DNA of 64,000 nucleotides from Streptomyces rimosus subsp. rimosus. GTDB lineage: Bacteria > Actinomycetota > Actinomycetes > Streptomycetales > Streptomycetaceae. The number at the start of each line of letters is the position of its first letter. Position 1 is the first letter of the stretch. Under the pieces are notes generated by a model that saw only the letters and a program-made list of their open reading frames with translations, was not told the origin of the DNA and ran no database searches. The stretch spans positions 23,048 through 87,047 of the forward strand of contig NZ_JOCQ01000029.1 in NCBI RefSeq assembly GCF_000720725.1. Reading direction: 5' to 3'. The translations under genes and the position numbers were made by a program. Below are positions 26,893-35,734 of this stretch, piece after piece.

Positions 26893-28437
26893 TCAGGCCA
26901 GCTCGCCGGTGACCTGCTCCACCGTCTCCACCAGCCGGCCGCTGCGCACGAAGTCGTACGCCGCCTCCAGGTCCGGTGCGAGGAAACGGTCCTCCCCCGG
27001 GCCCTGGACGCCCGCGGCGCGCACGGCGTCCAGCACCGCGCGGGTGGCGGGTGCCGGGGTCAGGCCGTCGCGCATCTCCACCGCCCGGGTCGCCGCGTAC
27101 AGCTCGACGGCGAGCACCCGGGTCAGGTTGTCCACGGCCGTACGCAGCTTGCGCGCCGCCGACCAGCCCATGGAGACGTGGTCCTCCTGCATGGCGGAGG
27201 AAGGGATGGAGTCCACCGAAGCGGGCGCGGCCAGCCGCTTCAGCTCGCTGACCAGTGCGGCCTGCGTGTACTGAGCGATCATCAGGCCGGAGTCGACGCC
27301 CGGGTCGGCGGCCAGGAACGCGGGCAGGCCGTGCGAACGGTTCTTGTCCAGCAGGCGGTCCGTACGGCGCTCGGCGATCGAGCCGAGGTCGGCCGTGGCG
27401 ACGGCGAGGAAGTCCAGGACGTAGGCGACCGGCGCGCCGTGGAAGTTGCCGTTCGACTCGACCCGGCCGTCCGCCAGGACCACCGGGTTGTCGACGGCGG
27501 CGGCCAGCTCGCGGCTCGCGACCAGGCGGGCGTGGTCCAGGGTGTCCCGGCCCGCGCCCGCGACCTGCGGGGCGCAGCGCACGGAGTACGCGTCCTGGAC
27601 GCGCGGCGCGTCGTCCTGGTGGTGGCCGGTGAGTCCCGAACCGGCCAGCACCTTCAGCATGTTGGCGGCCGAGGCAGCCTGCCCGGGGTGCGGGCGGATG
27701 GCGTGCAGCTCGGGCGCGAGCACCTTGTCCGTACCGAGCAGCGCCTCCAGGGAGAGCGCCGCGGTGATGTCGGCGGTGGTGAACAGCCGGGCCAGGTCGG
27801 CACAGGCCATGATCAGCATGCCGAGCATGCCGTCGGTGCCGTTCAGGAGGGCCAGGCCCTCCTTCTCGCGCAGCTCGACCGGCGCGATGCCGTGTTCGGC
27901 GAGCAGCTCGCCGGCCGGCCGTACGACGCCGTCCGGGCCCTCCGCCTCGCCCTCGCCCATCAGCGTCAGCGCGCAGTGCGACAGCGGCGCGAGGTCGCCG
28001 GAGCAGCCGAGCGAGCCGTACTCGTGGACGACCGGGGTGATCCCGGCGTTGAGGATCTCGGCCATGGTGGCGACGACCAGCGGCCGCACGCCGGTGTGTC
28101 CGGAGGCCAGGGTCTTCAGGCGCAGGAACATCAGCGCGCGCACCACCTCGCGCTCCACCCGCGGCCCCATGCCGGCGGCGTGCGAGCGCACGATGTTGCG
28201 CTGGAGCTGGGCCCGCAGGTCCGGGCTGATGTGGCGGACGGCCAGGGCGCCGAAGCCCGTGGAGACGCCGTAGACCGGGTCCGGTTTGGCGGCGAGGTCG
28301 TCGATGACCGCGCGGGCGGCGGCGACCGCGGCCGTGGCCTCCTCGGACAGCTCGATACGGGCGGCGCCGCGGGCGACGGCGATGACGTCCTCTGCGGTCG
28401 TGCCGGACGTCCCCAGCATCACAGTGTGCATATCCAT
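26893..28437 (-). CDS. hutH: Histidine ammonia-lyase
   Basis: 514 residues, the normal length. The MIO-forming region reads EYGSLGCSGDLAPLSHCALT, with Cys-Ser-Gly in place of the usual Ala-Ser-Gly; Cys-Ser-Gly is remembered for Streptomyces griseus HutH. Catalytic Tyr regions (VYGVSTGFGALA near residue 55) and RVQDAYSVRCAPQVAG, VESNGNFHGAPVAYVLDF and SSAMQEDHVSMGW are all intact. It deaminates histidine to urocanate, the first step of histidine use. No other hut genes are adjacent, as usual in Streptomyces. The start may be M1 or M3. Confidence 0.95.
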   Translation of the reverse strand: MDMHTVMLGTSGTTAEDVIAVARGAARIELSEEATAAVAAARAVIDDLAAKPDPVYGVSTGFGALAVRHISPDLRAQLQRNIVRSHAAGMGPRVEREVVRALMFLRLKTLASGHTGVRPLVVATMAEILNAGITPVVHEYGSLGCSGDLAPLSHCALTLMGEGEAEGPDGVVRPAGELLAEHGIAPVELREKEGLALLNGTDGMLGMLIMACADLARLFTTADITAALSLEALLGTDKVLAPELHAIRPHPGQAASAANMLKVLAGSGLTGHHQDDAPRVQDAYSVRCAPQVAGAGRDTLDHARLVASRELAAAVDNPVVLADGRVESNGNFHGAPVAYVLDFLAVATADLGSIAERRTDRLLDKNRSHGLPAFLAADPGVDSGLMIAQYTQAALVSELKRLAAPASVDSIPSSAMQEDHVSMGWSAARKLRTAVDNLTRVLAVELYAATRAVEMRDGLTPAPATRAVLDAVRAAGVQGPGEDRFLAPDLEAAYDFVRSGRLVETVEQVTGELA

Positions 28438-28554
28438 ATTCAGGCACCCTAGAAGCTGAATCCCTGGATGTCACCACTGGATTCGCAGCGGCCCCGGCCA
28501 TGGCCGCCGCCCGACCCCGTCACCGGCCGGCTCTCCGGCCACCGTACGGGCATC

Positions 28555-29697
28555 TCACCGCCGGAACCGGCGCCGTTCCGTCGTCGAGGCGCGCTCCGGG
28601 GCGTCCGCCAGGCGTACCACCGGGTCGTCCGTTCCGCCGTCCCGGCCCGCCACGACCGGGCCGCGCGATCCGGCGCCCTTCGCCCGGTACTGGGCGGCGT
28701 CGGCCAGCCGGAACAGGCGCCGGGCGGAGCGCACCGGGCCGATCGGGTCGCCGGTCGAGGCGACGCCGACCGCGACCCCCTCGCCCAGCTCCAGCTCCGC
28801 GGCCCGGTCGCACAGCTCGGCGGCCACCTTGGCCACCTCGTCGGCCGACGGACCCACCGTGAGCAGGCAGAACTCGTCACCGCCGAGCCGGGCCGCGAGG
28901 GCGCCCGGCAGTATGGCGCCGCACAGGGAGAGCACCGAACCGAAACGTTCCAGCAGCCGGTCGCCGACGGCGTGCCCGCACGAGTCGTTGACCCGCTTGA
29001 GCCCGTTCAGATCGCACACCACCAGGCTCACCACCGCACCGTCCCGGCGGTGCCGCTCCAGCGCCTCGTCGAGCCGCATGTCCACCGCGCGACGGTTGGC
29101 GAGGCCGGTCAGGGAGTCCGTGAACGCCAGCCGGCGCGCCTCCGCCAGCCGCTCCGTCTGCGCGATCCCGGCGGCCGCCACCGCCGCCAGTACGGTGGCG
29201 AAATCCGCGTCCGCCCGCGTGAAGACCGGCTCCCCGGCCGAGCGGGCCACGTACAGCTCGCCCCACGCGCGCCCGTGCAGCACGATCGGCGCGACCACGC
29301 AGCAGCCCCGGCCGCGGCGGCGCAGCGCGGCCACCCGCTGGTGGTTGTACGGGCCCTCCCGCACCAGGCCCTCGGCGGTCTCGACCCACGCGTCGGGCCG
29401 GCCGCCCCCGGCCCACCGCTCGTGCAGGAAGCCGACGATCTCCGGGAACTCGTGCACCGGGTACGCCTCGCCGCGGGGGAACTCCTCCTCGCCCTCGGCC
29501 AGTTCACCGACGTTGACCAGCACCTTGAGCCGGCCCAGCTCGCGCTCCCAGGCCGAGATCGCCGCGAAGGAGCCCCCCAGGGCCGCCCGCACCCCCTCCG
29601 CGGCGGCGCGCACCGATTCGCGGGGGGTGTACGCGGCGGCCATCGCCTGTGCCAGCGCCACCACGGCCCGGAGCCTGTCGTCACCCTCGTCCGTCAC
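28555..29697 (-). CDS. cdgE: GAF-GGDEF diguanylate cyclase
   Basis: 380 residues. A GAF domain occupies about residues 10-175 (ALGGSFAAISAWERELGRLK, GCCVVAPIVLHGRAWGELYV). The GGDEF domain follows with AFTDSLTGLANRRAVD and the intact active site ALAARLGGDEFCLL. No RxxD inhibitory site precedes the GGDEF, so product feedback through the I-site is unlikely. The enzyme should make cyclic di-GMP from two GTP in the cytosol; in Streptomyces that signal delays development through BldD. Named from the GAF-GGDEF layout and its place beside hutH and cya as in S. coelicolor SCO4931. It is transcribed alone. Confidence 0.85.
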   Translation of the reverse strand: MTDEGDDRLRAVVALAQAMAAAYTPRESVRAAAEGVRAALGGSFAAISAWERELGRLKVLVNVGELAEGEEEFPRGEAYPVHEFPEIVGFLHERWAGGGRPDAWVETAEGLVREGPYNHQRVAALRRRGRGCCVVAPIVLHGRAWGELYVARSAGEPVFTRADADFATVLAAVAAAGIAQTERLAEARRLAFTDSLTGLANRRAVDMRLDEALERHRRDGAVVSLVVCDLNGLKRVNDSCGHAVGDRLLERFGSVLSLCGAILPGALAARLGGDEFCLLTVGPSADEVAKVAAELCDRAAELELGEGVAVGVASTGDPIGPVRSARRLFRLADAAQYRAKGAGSRGPVVAGRDGGTDDPVVRLADAPERASTTERRRFRR

Positions 29698-29865
29698 CGC
29701 ACCTCACATTCCGTCACCGCGCGCGCTTCGTATCACTACAGCGTAGGAATGTTCGGGGCCGTTCGCCTTTTCCGGATGGACACGCTGCGTCACACGGCCG
29801 TCGGGCGGGCCGGGCCGCGGGGGGCGAGGCCGGGCCCGGCCGTCACGCGAGGCCGGTGGCGGGCC

Positions 29866-30660
29866 TCACTCCCCCGGCCACTCCGGACGCCGCTTCTCGT
29901 TGAAGGCGGCCACGCCCTCGGCCCGGTCGCCCGAGAACGCCACGCTGCGCCACGCGCCGTCCTCCAGGTCCAGGCCGGTCCGCAGGTCCAGGCCGTGCCC
30001 CAGGCGCAGGGCGCGCTTGGCGGCGCGGAGGCCGACCGGGGAGTTCCCGGCGATGCGCCCGGCCAGGGCCAGGGCCTCTTCGGTGTCCTTGCCCTCGTCG
30101 ACCAGCTGGTCCACGAGGCCCAGGTCGCGGGCCTCGGCCGCCTCCACCCGCCGCGCCGTGAAGATCAGCTCCGCCGCGCGGGCCGCGCCGACGCGCCGCG
30201 GCAGCAGCTGCGTACCGCCGCCGCCCGGGATCACGCCCACCGACACCTCCGGCAGGCCGACCACGGCCGTACGGTCCGCCACGATCAGGTCGCAGGCGAG
30301 CGCCAGCTCGTAACCGCCGCCGAGCGCGAAGCCGTGGACGGCGGCGATGGTGGGCATCGGCAGCTCCAGTACGCCGGTGTAGGCGGCCCGGGCGCGCGGG
30401 CGCTGCCGCATCAGGTCGGCGTCGCTGAAGGAGTTGCGCTCCTTGAGGTCGGCACCCACGCAGAACGCGCGCTCGTGGGTGGAGGTCAGCACGGTGACGC
30501 GGACGTCGCGGTCGGCCGCGAGGGCGTCGCAGGCGGCGGTGACGGCGTCCGCCATGGCCGTGGACACCGCGTTCATCGCCTTGGGCCGGTCGAGCCGCAG
30601 CTCGGCGACGTGGCCGTGGCGGTGTACGCCGACGAACTCCCCGAAGCGTTGCGTGTCCAT
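29866..30660 (-). CDS. Enoyl-CoA hydratase / isomerase family protein
   Basis: 264 residues, ATG with AGGGAGGG upstream. Crotonase fold: ELRLDRPKAMNAVSTAMADA, FCVGADLKERNSF (oxyanion hole), IAAVHGFALGGGYELALACD (second oxyanion residue) and LPEVSVGVIPGGGGTQLLPR with two acidic residues at the catalytic positions. C-terminal GVAAFNEKRRPEWPG closes the family pattern. It should hydrate trans-2-enoyl-CoA in beta-oxidation or a related route. A palindrome overlaps its likely transcription start. Confidence 0.92.
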   Translation of the reverse strand: MDTQRFGEFVGVHRHGHVAELRLDRPKAMNAVSTAMADAVTAACDALAADRDVRVTVLTSTHERAFCVGADLKERNSFSDADLMRQRPRARAAYTGVLELPMPTIAAVHGFALGGGYELALACDLIVADRTAVVGLPEVSVGVIPGGGGTQLLPRRVGAARAAELIFTARRVEAAEARDLGLVDQLVDEGKDTEEALALAGRIAGNSPVGLRAAKRALRLGHGLDLRTGLDLEDGAWRSVAFSGDRAEGVAAFNEKRRPEWPGE

Positions 30661-30692
30661 GCAGCACCCTCCCTGGTCAACGGTGGCTCGTT

Positions 30693-30712
30693 AACGATCG
30701 TTCGCCACTCTA
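30693..30712 (-). promoter_or_regulatory. Promoter and operator of the enoyl-CoA hydratase gene
   Basis: On the minus strand a TAGAGT -10-like box (30707-30712) is followed by the perfect palindrome AACGATCGTT (30693-30702), placed over the expected start site. A repressor, for example of the TetR type common in fatty acid catabolism, would block transcription there. No -35 box is convincing. Confidence 0.4.
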
Positions 30713-30749
30713 GCCAGGGGGTGCCGCGGCGGGAACGGCACGGATCATG

Positions 30750-30851
30750 CACTCCGGAGGTTCAGGCAGCCCGGAAGTGCCGACAGGCCGGAGGTTCCGG
30801 CAGGCCGGAAGTGCCGACAGGCCGGAAGCGCCGACAGGCCGGAAGTTCAGG
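30750..30851. repeat. 17-bp tandem repeat, six units
   Basis: Six contiguous 17-bp units at 30750, 30767, 30784, 30801, 30818 and 30835, consensus CAGGCCGGAAGTGCCGA. Units 2, 4 and 5 are near identical. The array starts in the gap after the enoyl-CoA hydratase promoter and runs over the stop codon of cya. No spacers, so it is not CRISPR. Confidence 0.85.
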
Positions 30852-32118
30852 TACGCCGGTTCAGCAGCCACGGCTCCACGACGCCCAGGCCGCGCACCGG
30901 CCGCTGCCACATCGGCTGGAGCGCGAAGCGGTACTCGGGCAGCGGCCCGTCGCCGCTCTCTGCGGCCTCGGCGGCGGCCTTCGCGTCGGCCTCGGAGACC
31001 GGCGCCTCGCCCATCCGCCCCAGCTCCTCCGCGAACGCCTCGTCCACCAGCACCGTGTCCTTCGGCGCTATCGACGTGAGCCGGCTGGCCAGGTTCACGG
31101 TCGTACCGAAGACGTCGCCCATCCGCGTCGTGACCGTGCCGAACGCGATGCCGACGCGCAGCTCCGGCATCGTCTCGTCGTTGGCCATGGTCTCGATGAG
31201 GCGCAGGCCGATCTCGGCCGCGGTGCCCGCGTCGTCGGCCGCGAACAGGACCTCGTCGCCGAGCGTCTTGATGAGCCGGCCGCCGTGCGCGGCGACCAGG
31301 TCGGCGGCGGTGGTCTCGAACGCCTCGACCAGTTCGCCCAGTTCCTCCTCCTCCAGGCGGCGGGTCAGCCGCGTGAAGCCGACGAGGTCGGCGAAGCCCA
31401 CCGCGAGCCGCCGGTCGACCATCTCCGCGTCGTCCTGGGCCTGCACGACGCGGCCGGTCGCGGCGGCGAGCTGGCGGCGCCAGACGTAGACCAGGAACTC
31501 CTCCAGCTCGGGCAGGAGCAGTTCGACGAGCGGATACGTGATCTCCGTACGGGTCAGGCCGGAGTCCTGGGGCTCGGTCAGGCCCTCCAGGAACGAGTCG
31601 ATCTGCCAGTCGGCGAGCCGGGCCGTGGTCTGTCCGGTGGAGCGGGCCACCTGGACGGCCATGGCCTCGCTGAGCAGACCGGCCTCCACCAGGCCCGCCA
31701 GCCGCCGCAGCGCCAGCACATCGGCCTCGGTCAGTGCCTTGACCTGGCCGATGTCGGCGAAGCCCATGGCGCGCCAGAAGCGGGAGGCCAGCTCCATGGA
31801 GACGCCGGCGCTGCGGGCGGCCTGGAAGGGGGTGTAGCGGCGGTCGGCGCCGAGGATGAGCTGTTCCAGGCGGATGGCGATGGTGTCGTCGTCACCGTCG
31901 TCACCCGCGTCACCGGCGCCGTCGGCCCGCGCCACGCCGTTCACCGCGCCGTCCGCGGCCGCGGCGCCCGCCGTACGGCCGCCGGTACGCGTGGCGGCGC
32001 CGTCGGCGGACGCGCCGCCGTCCGTCCGCGCCGGATCCCCCTCACTGCGAGCAGCCCCCGTCTCACGAGGAGCGATGTCCGCTTCGCGCGGGCCGGCGCC
32101 CGAGTCGTCGGCGGTCAC
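30847..32118 (-). CDS. cya: Class III adenylate cyclase
   Basis: 423 residues from GTG with AGGGAG upstream. The first about 78 residues are a disordered Ala/Asp/Gly-rich stretch. A helical region follows (about 80-225: RLEQLILGADRRYTPFQAAR, a winged-helix-like part, and a sensor). The cyclase domain has RRLAVGFADLVGFTRLTRRL with the metal Asp, LIKTLGDEVLFAADD with the second metal Asp, and GTVTTRMGDVFGTTVNLASR. It makes cAMP from ATP. In S. coelicolor the single cyclase Cya supports germination and differentiation. It is cytosolic; no membrane helix is seen. The 17-bp repeat array begins at its 3' end. Confidence 0.92.
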   Translation of the reverse strand: MTADDSGAGPREADIAPRETGAARSEGDPARTDGGASADGAATRTGGRTAGAAAADGAVNGVARADGAGDAGDDGDDDTIAIRLEQLILGADRRYTPFQAARSAGVSMELASRFWRAMGFADIGQVKALTEADVLALRRLAGLVEAGLLSEAMAVQVARSTGQTTARLADWQIDSFLEGLTEPQDSGLTRTEITYPLVELLLPELEEFLVYVWRRQLAAATGRVVQAQDDAEMVDRRLAVGFADLVGFTRLTRRLEEEELGELVEAFETTAADLVAAHGGRLIKTLGDEVLFAADDAGTAAEIGLRLIETMANDETMPELRVGIAFGTVTTRMGDVFGTTVNLASRLTSIAPKDTVLVDEAFAEELGRMGEAPVSEADAKAAAEAAESGDGPLPEYRFALQPMWQRPVRGLGVVEPWLLNRRT

Positions 32119-32398
32119 CGCTCGCTCCCTGTCCGTTCCCTGCGCACTGCCCTTCCGATCACTGCTCGCTCGTCGTCCGCTGCACGGCGGACCGCCTCAA
32201 CGATACGGCAGGTGTGCTCTGGCTCACTCTCCCACCTCGTCGCTTTCGCCCCCAACGGCACATAAGTGCGATTGCTCCCGAGGTTTCTTGACCAGGATCT
32301 GATCGTTCTTGACCGCTATACGGACGCATGCGTGGACACAGGCCCGGTCAGCCCCGCCAGCCGGTCCCCGTCGGCCCCCTCCCTGCCACCCCGCTCCG

Positions 32399-33289
32399 CT
32401 AGTCCTGCCCCGCCGGCCGCAGGTGCACGATGTCGCCCGCGTCGACCGGACGCTGCATCCCCTCCTCCGTCGCGAGCACCAGCCGCCCGTCCCCGTCGAT
32501 GGCCACCGCCTCACCGCGCAGCTCCCGGTCACCGGGCAGCTGGGCCCGTACGGTCCGGCCGAGCGTGGCGCACCCGGCGGCGTACGCGTCCTGGAGGCGG
32601 CAGGCCGCCGCGTCGCCGTCCGCCGCGGTCCACTGCCCGTACCAGTCCTCGACCGACCGCAGCACCGCCCGCAGCACCGGGTCGCGGTCGGTGACCTTGG
32701 CGCCGGCCAGGGTCAGCGAACCGGCGCCGGGTACGGGCAGCTCCTCGGCGCGCAGCGTGACGTTGAGGCCGATGCCGATCACCACGCCGTCCCCGGCGCG
32801 CTCGGCGAGGATGCCGCCGGCCTTGCGTTCCTCGTCGCCGACCGTGACCAGCAGGTCGTTGGGCCACTTCAGGGCGGTGTCCACGCCGGCGGTACGGGCC
32901 ACCGCGCTGGCGGTCGCCACCCCGGCGAGCAGGGGCAGCCAGCCCCAGCGCTCCACGGGCACCTTGGGTGTCAGGTAGAAGGAGAAGTAGAGGCCCGAGC
33001 GCGGCGGCGCGGACCACCGCCGGTCCAGCCGCCCGCGCGCGGCGGACTGCTCCTCGGCGACGAGGACCGCCCCTTCCGGCAGTCCGGCCGCGGCCCGCGC
33101 GATGAGGTCGGTGTTGGTCGAGCCGGTCGCGGGCACGACGTCGACATCGGTCCACAGCGAGCCGGGCCGCAGCAGGGCACGCCGCAGCGCCGTCCGGTTC
33201 AGCGGTGGCCGCTCCAGGTCGGACCAGCGCCCTCCGGCGCCGGCCCCCGAGTGGTCTTTGTCCTGGTTTTCCGGTGGTTGAGGCGTCAT
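32399..33289 (-). CDS. birA: Biotin--[acetyl-CoA carboxylase] ligase
   Basis: 296 residues. The catalytic motif is visible as EEQSAARGRLDRRWSAPPRS, and KWPNDLLVTVGDEERKAGGI is the conserved ATP/biotin loop. A small C-terminal SH3-like domain follows (EAVAIDGDGRLVLATEEGMQ). There is no N-terminal winged helix, so this is a monofunctional ligase without the repressor role. It biotinylates the EAMKM lysine of carboxylase alpha subunits such as AccA2 encoded at 49958. Divergent from pccB with a 165-bp gap. Confidence 0.93.
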   Translation of the reverse strand: MTPQPPENQDKDHSGAGAGGRWSDLERPPLNRTALRRALLRPGSLWTDVDVVPATGSTNTDLIARAAAGLPEGAVLVAEEQSAARGRLDRRWSAPPRSGLYFSFYLTPKVPVERWGWLPLLAGVATASAVARTAGVDTALKWPNDLLVTVGDEERKAGGILAERAGDGVVIGIGLNVTLRAEELPVPGAGSLTLAGAKVTDRDPVLRAVLRSVEDWYGQWTAADGDAAACRLQDAYAAGCATLGRTVRAQLPGDRELRGEAVAIDGDGRLVLATEEGMQRPVDAGDIVHLRPAGQD

Positions 33290-33454
33290 GGCCCCAGCCT
33301 AGGTGTGGTCAACGACGCAGTGCCGCTGAGCAGTCCCGCCGATACGCTACGAATCGGTAGCCCATCCCGTTCAACCCCCGTACCACCTCCCGTACCCCCC
33401 TCCGTATCACCCCCGTACGAGCACCAGTCCAGGACGAGCAGGAGCCGCATCCCG

Positions 33455-35044
33455 ATGTCCGAGCCGGAAGCACACATCACCACGACCGCGGGCAAGCTGG
33501 CCGATCTTCAGCGCAGGATCGAGGAGGCCACCCACGCCGGGTCCGCGCGGGCCGTGGAAAAGCAGCACGCGAAGGGCAAGCTGACGGCGCGTGAGCGCGT
33601 GGAGCTGCTGCTCGACGAGGGCTCGTTCGTCGAGCTGGACGAGTTCGCGCGGCACCGCTCGACCAACTTCGGCCTGGAGAAGAACCGGCCGTACGGCGAT
33701 GGTGTGGTGACCGGCTACGGCACCGTCGACGGCCGTACGGTCTGCGTCTACTCGCAGGACTTCACCATCTTCGGCGGTTCGCTGGGCGAGGTCTACGGCG
33801 AGAAGATCGTCAAGGTGATGGACTTCGCCCTGAAGAACGGCTGTCCGGTCGTCGGCATCAACGACGGCGGCGGCGCCCGCATCCAGGAGGGCGTGGCGGC
33901 GCTCGGCCTGTTCGCGGAGATCTTCCGCCGCAATGTGCACGCCTCCGGCGTGATCCCGCAGATCTCGCTGATCGTCGGCCCGTGCGCGGGCGGCGCGGTC
34001 TACTCCCCCGCCATCACCGACTTCACGGTCATGGTCGACCAGACCTCGCACATGTTCATCACCGGGCCCGACGTCATCAAGACCGTCACCGGCGAGGACG
34101 TGGGCTTCGAGGAGCTGGGCGGCGCCCGGACGCACAACACCACCTCGGGCGTCGCGCACCACATGGCGGGCGACGAGAAGGACGCCATCGAGTACGTCAA
34201 GGCGCTGCTGTCCTACCTGCCGTCCAACAACCTCTCCGAGCCGCCCGCCTTCCCCGAGGAGGCGGACCTGGAGACCTCGGAGTACGACCGCGAGCTGGAC
34301 ACGCTGATCCCGGACTCGGCGAACCAGCCGTACGACATGCACACCGCCATCGAGCACGTCCTCGACGACGGCGAGTTCCTGGAGACGCAGGCGCTCTTCG
34401 CGCCCAACATGCTCACCGGCTTCGGCCGGGTGGAGGGCCACGCGGTCGGCATCGTCGCCAACCAGCCGATGCAGTACGCGGGCACGCTGGACATCAACGC
34501 GAGCGAGAAGGCCGCGCGGTTCGTGCGCACCTGCGACGCGTTCAACGTCCCGGTGCTGACGTTCGTGGACGTACCGGGCTTCCTGCCGGGTACGGACCAG
34601 GAATGGGACGGCATCATCCGGCGCGGCGCCAAGCTGATCTACGCGTACGCGGAGGCGACGGTACCGCTGATCACCGTCATCACCCGCAAGGCGTTCGGCG
34701 GCGCGTACGACGTCATGGGCTCCAAGCACCTCGGCGCGGACCTGAACCTGGCCTGGCCGACCGCGCAGATCGCGGTGATGGGCGCGCAGGGCGCGGTCAA
34801 CATCCTGCACCGCCGCACCCTCGCCGCGATCGAGGACCCGGCCGCGCAGGACGCCCGCCGCCAGGAGCTGATCCAGGAGTACGAGGACGCGCTGCTCAAC
34901 CCGTACGTGGCGGCCGAGCGCGGCTACGTGGACGCGGTGATCATGCCGTCGGAGACCCGCCGGCACATCGTGCGCGGGCTGCGCACGCTGCGCAACAAGC
35001 GCGAGTCGCTGCCCCCGAAGAAGCACGGCAACATCCCGCTGTAG
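33455..35044 (+). CDS. pccB: Propionyl-CoA carboxylase beta (carboxyltransferase) subunit
   Basis: 529 residues; ATG with AGGAG about ten bases upstream. N-terminal crotonase half: RYLDE-type KGKLTARERVELLLDEGSFV, YSQDFTIFGGSLGEVYGEKI, GINDGGGARIQEGVAALGLF and VGPCAGGAVYSPAITDFTVM. C-terminal half: FVDVPGFLPGTDQEWDGIIR and ITRKAFGGAYDVMGSKHLGA, both oxyanion regions. Asp in QISLIVG...FVDVPG-type context near residue 420 controls acetyl versus propionyl preference; the pattern fits the propionyl type. It moves carboxybiotin CO2 to propionyl-CoA. pccE follows 55 bp downstream with its own ribosome site. Confidence 0.96.
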   Translation: MSEPEAHITTTAGKLADLQRRIEEATHAGSARAVEKQHAKGKLTARERVELLLDEGSFVELDEFARHRSTNFGLEKNRPYGDGVVTGYGTVDGRTVCVYSQDFTIFGGSLGEVYGEKIVKVMDFALKNGCPVVGINDGGGARIQEGVAALGLFAEIFRRNVHASGVIPQISLIVGPCAGGAVYSPAITDFTVMVDQTSHMFITGPDVIKTVTGEDVGFEELGGARTHNTTSGVAHHMAGDEKDAIEYVKALLSYLPSNNLSEPPAFPEEADLETSEYDRELDTLIPDSANQPYDMHTAIEHVLDDGEFLETQALFAPNMLTGFGRVEGHAVGIVANQPMQYAGTLDINASEKAARFVRTCDAFNVPVLTFVDVPGFLPGTDQEWDGIIRRGAKLIYAYAEATVPLITVITRKAFGGAYDVMGSKHLGADLNLAWPTAQIAVMGAQGAVNILHRRTLAAIEDPAAQDARRQELIQEYEDALLNPYVAAERGYVDAVIMPSETRRHIVRGLRTLRNKRESLPPKKHGNIPL

Positions 35045-35099
35045 GACCGCCCGTGCCCGCCGCAGCCCGCCGTTCGCAACCCCGCCAGGAGGTCTGACC

Positions 35100-35315
35100 A
35101 TGATCAAGGTCGTCCGGGGCAACCCCACACCCGAGGAGCTGGCCGCCGCACTGGCGGTGGTTCGCACCCGCGCGGCGGCCGCCGCTGCCGCCTCCGCCGC
35201 CGCGCCCGGCACGGAGCGTACGGACGAATGGGCCGACCCGGCGTCCAGGATTCCGCGCCGGCTGCTGCCGCACCCGGGGCCGCGGGCGTGGCGCACGAGC
35301 TACTGGCCGCGCTGA
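35100..35315 (+). CDS. pccE: Acyl-CoA carboxylase epsilon subunit
   Basis: 71 residues, ATG with CAGGAGG upstream. IKVVRGNPTPEELAAALAVV is the hallmark helix of actinobacterial carboxylase epsilon subunits; a poly-Ala linker and a basic, Trp-containing C-terminus (LLPHPGPRAWRTSYWPR) follow. The subunit binds the beta hexamer and stimulates activity. It is cotranscribed with pccB. Confidence 0.92.
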   Translation: MIKVVRGNPTPEELAAALAVVRTRAAAAAAASAAAPGTERTDEWADPASRIPRRLLPHPGPRAWRTSYWPR

Positions 35316-35417
35316 GGCCACCCGTAGCCCCCGTATCCGGGCGGCGCTCCAGATACCCGTCGGCGCTTGAGTACGCGTACTCAGGCGCCGTCGGCGTTCC
35401 CGGCGCAGGATCGAAGG

Positions 35418-35549
35418 ATGCTGTGGTCCGATCCGCCCGATGAGCCTCCCGAGGAGCTGCGCCAGGTACAGGCGATGCTCCGCCGGATGGGCATCGTGCT
35501 GGCCGTGGCCGCGGTGGTGCTGATGGTCATGCTGGTCGGCGGAACCTGA
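35418..35549 (+). CDS. Small single-pass membrane protein
   Basis: 43 residues: an acidic, Pro-rich N-terminus (LWSDPPDEPPEELRQVQAML) and one transmembrane helix (MGIVLAVAAVVLMVMLVGG). ATG with GAAGG close upstream. It is too small for a domain call. A similar small gene is remembered between pccE and maf in other streptomycetes. Confidence 0.6.
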   Translation: MLWSDPPDEPPEELRQVQAMLRRMGIVLAVAAVVLMVMLVGGT

Positions 35550-35734
35550 GGCGCCGCCGGCGCACCCGTACGCCGGGCGCCACCGGGAAATCGGACGAAG
35601 AGGACCAGCTCACACACCCCGCCTGCAACCACCACCCCCGTTTGGGACATCCTTTACCCCTGAGGCCGCAATTCGGGCGCCAGTACGGCCGGTCCGCGCG
35701 GCGACGGGCCGTACGGCATGGGGAGTGGAGAGCG

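Noticed and set aside
26321..28501. 726-codon minus-strand frame overlapping hutH in another phase
   Set aside because: Low-complexity Arg/Gly/Ala/Pro translation; hutH is unmistakable in its own frame.
30750..30851. CRISPR array
   Set aside because: The 17-bp units are contiguous with no spacers and there are no cas genes.
32285..32314. Two TTCTTGACC copies 21 bp apart upstream of cya as tandem promoters
   Set aside because: No -10 box lies at a suitable distance from either TTGACC; too weak to report as a promoter.
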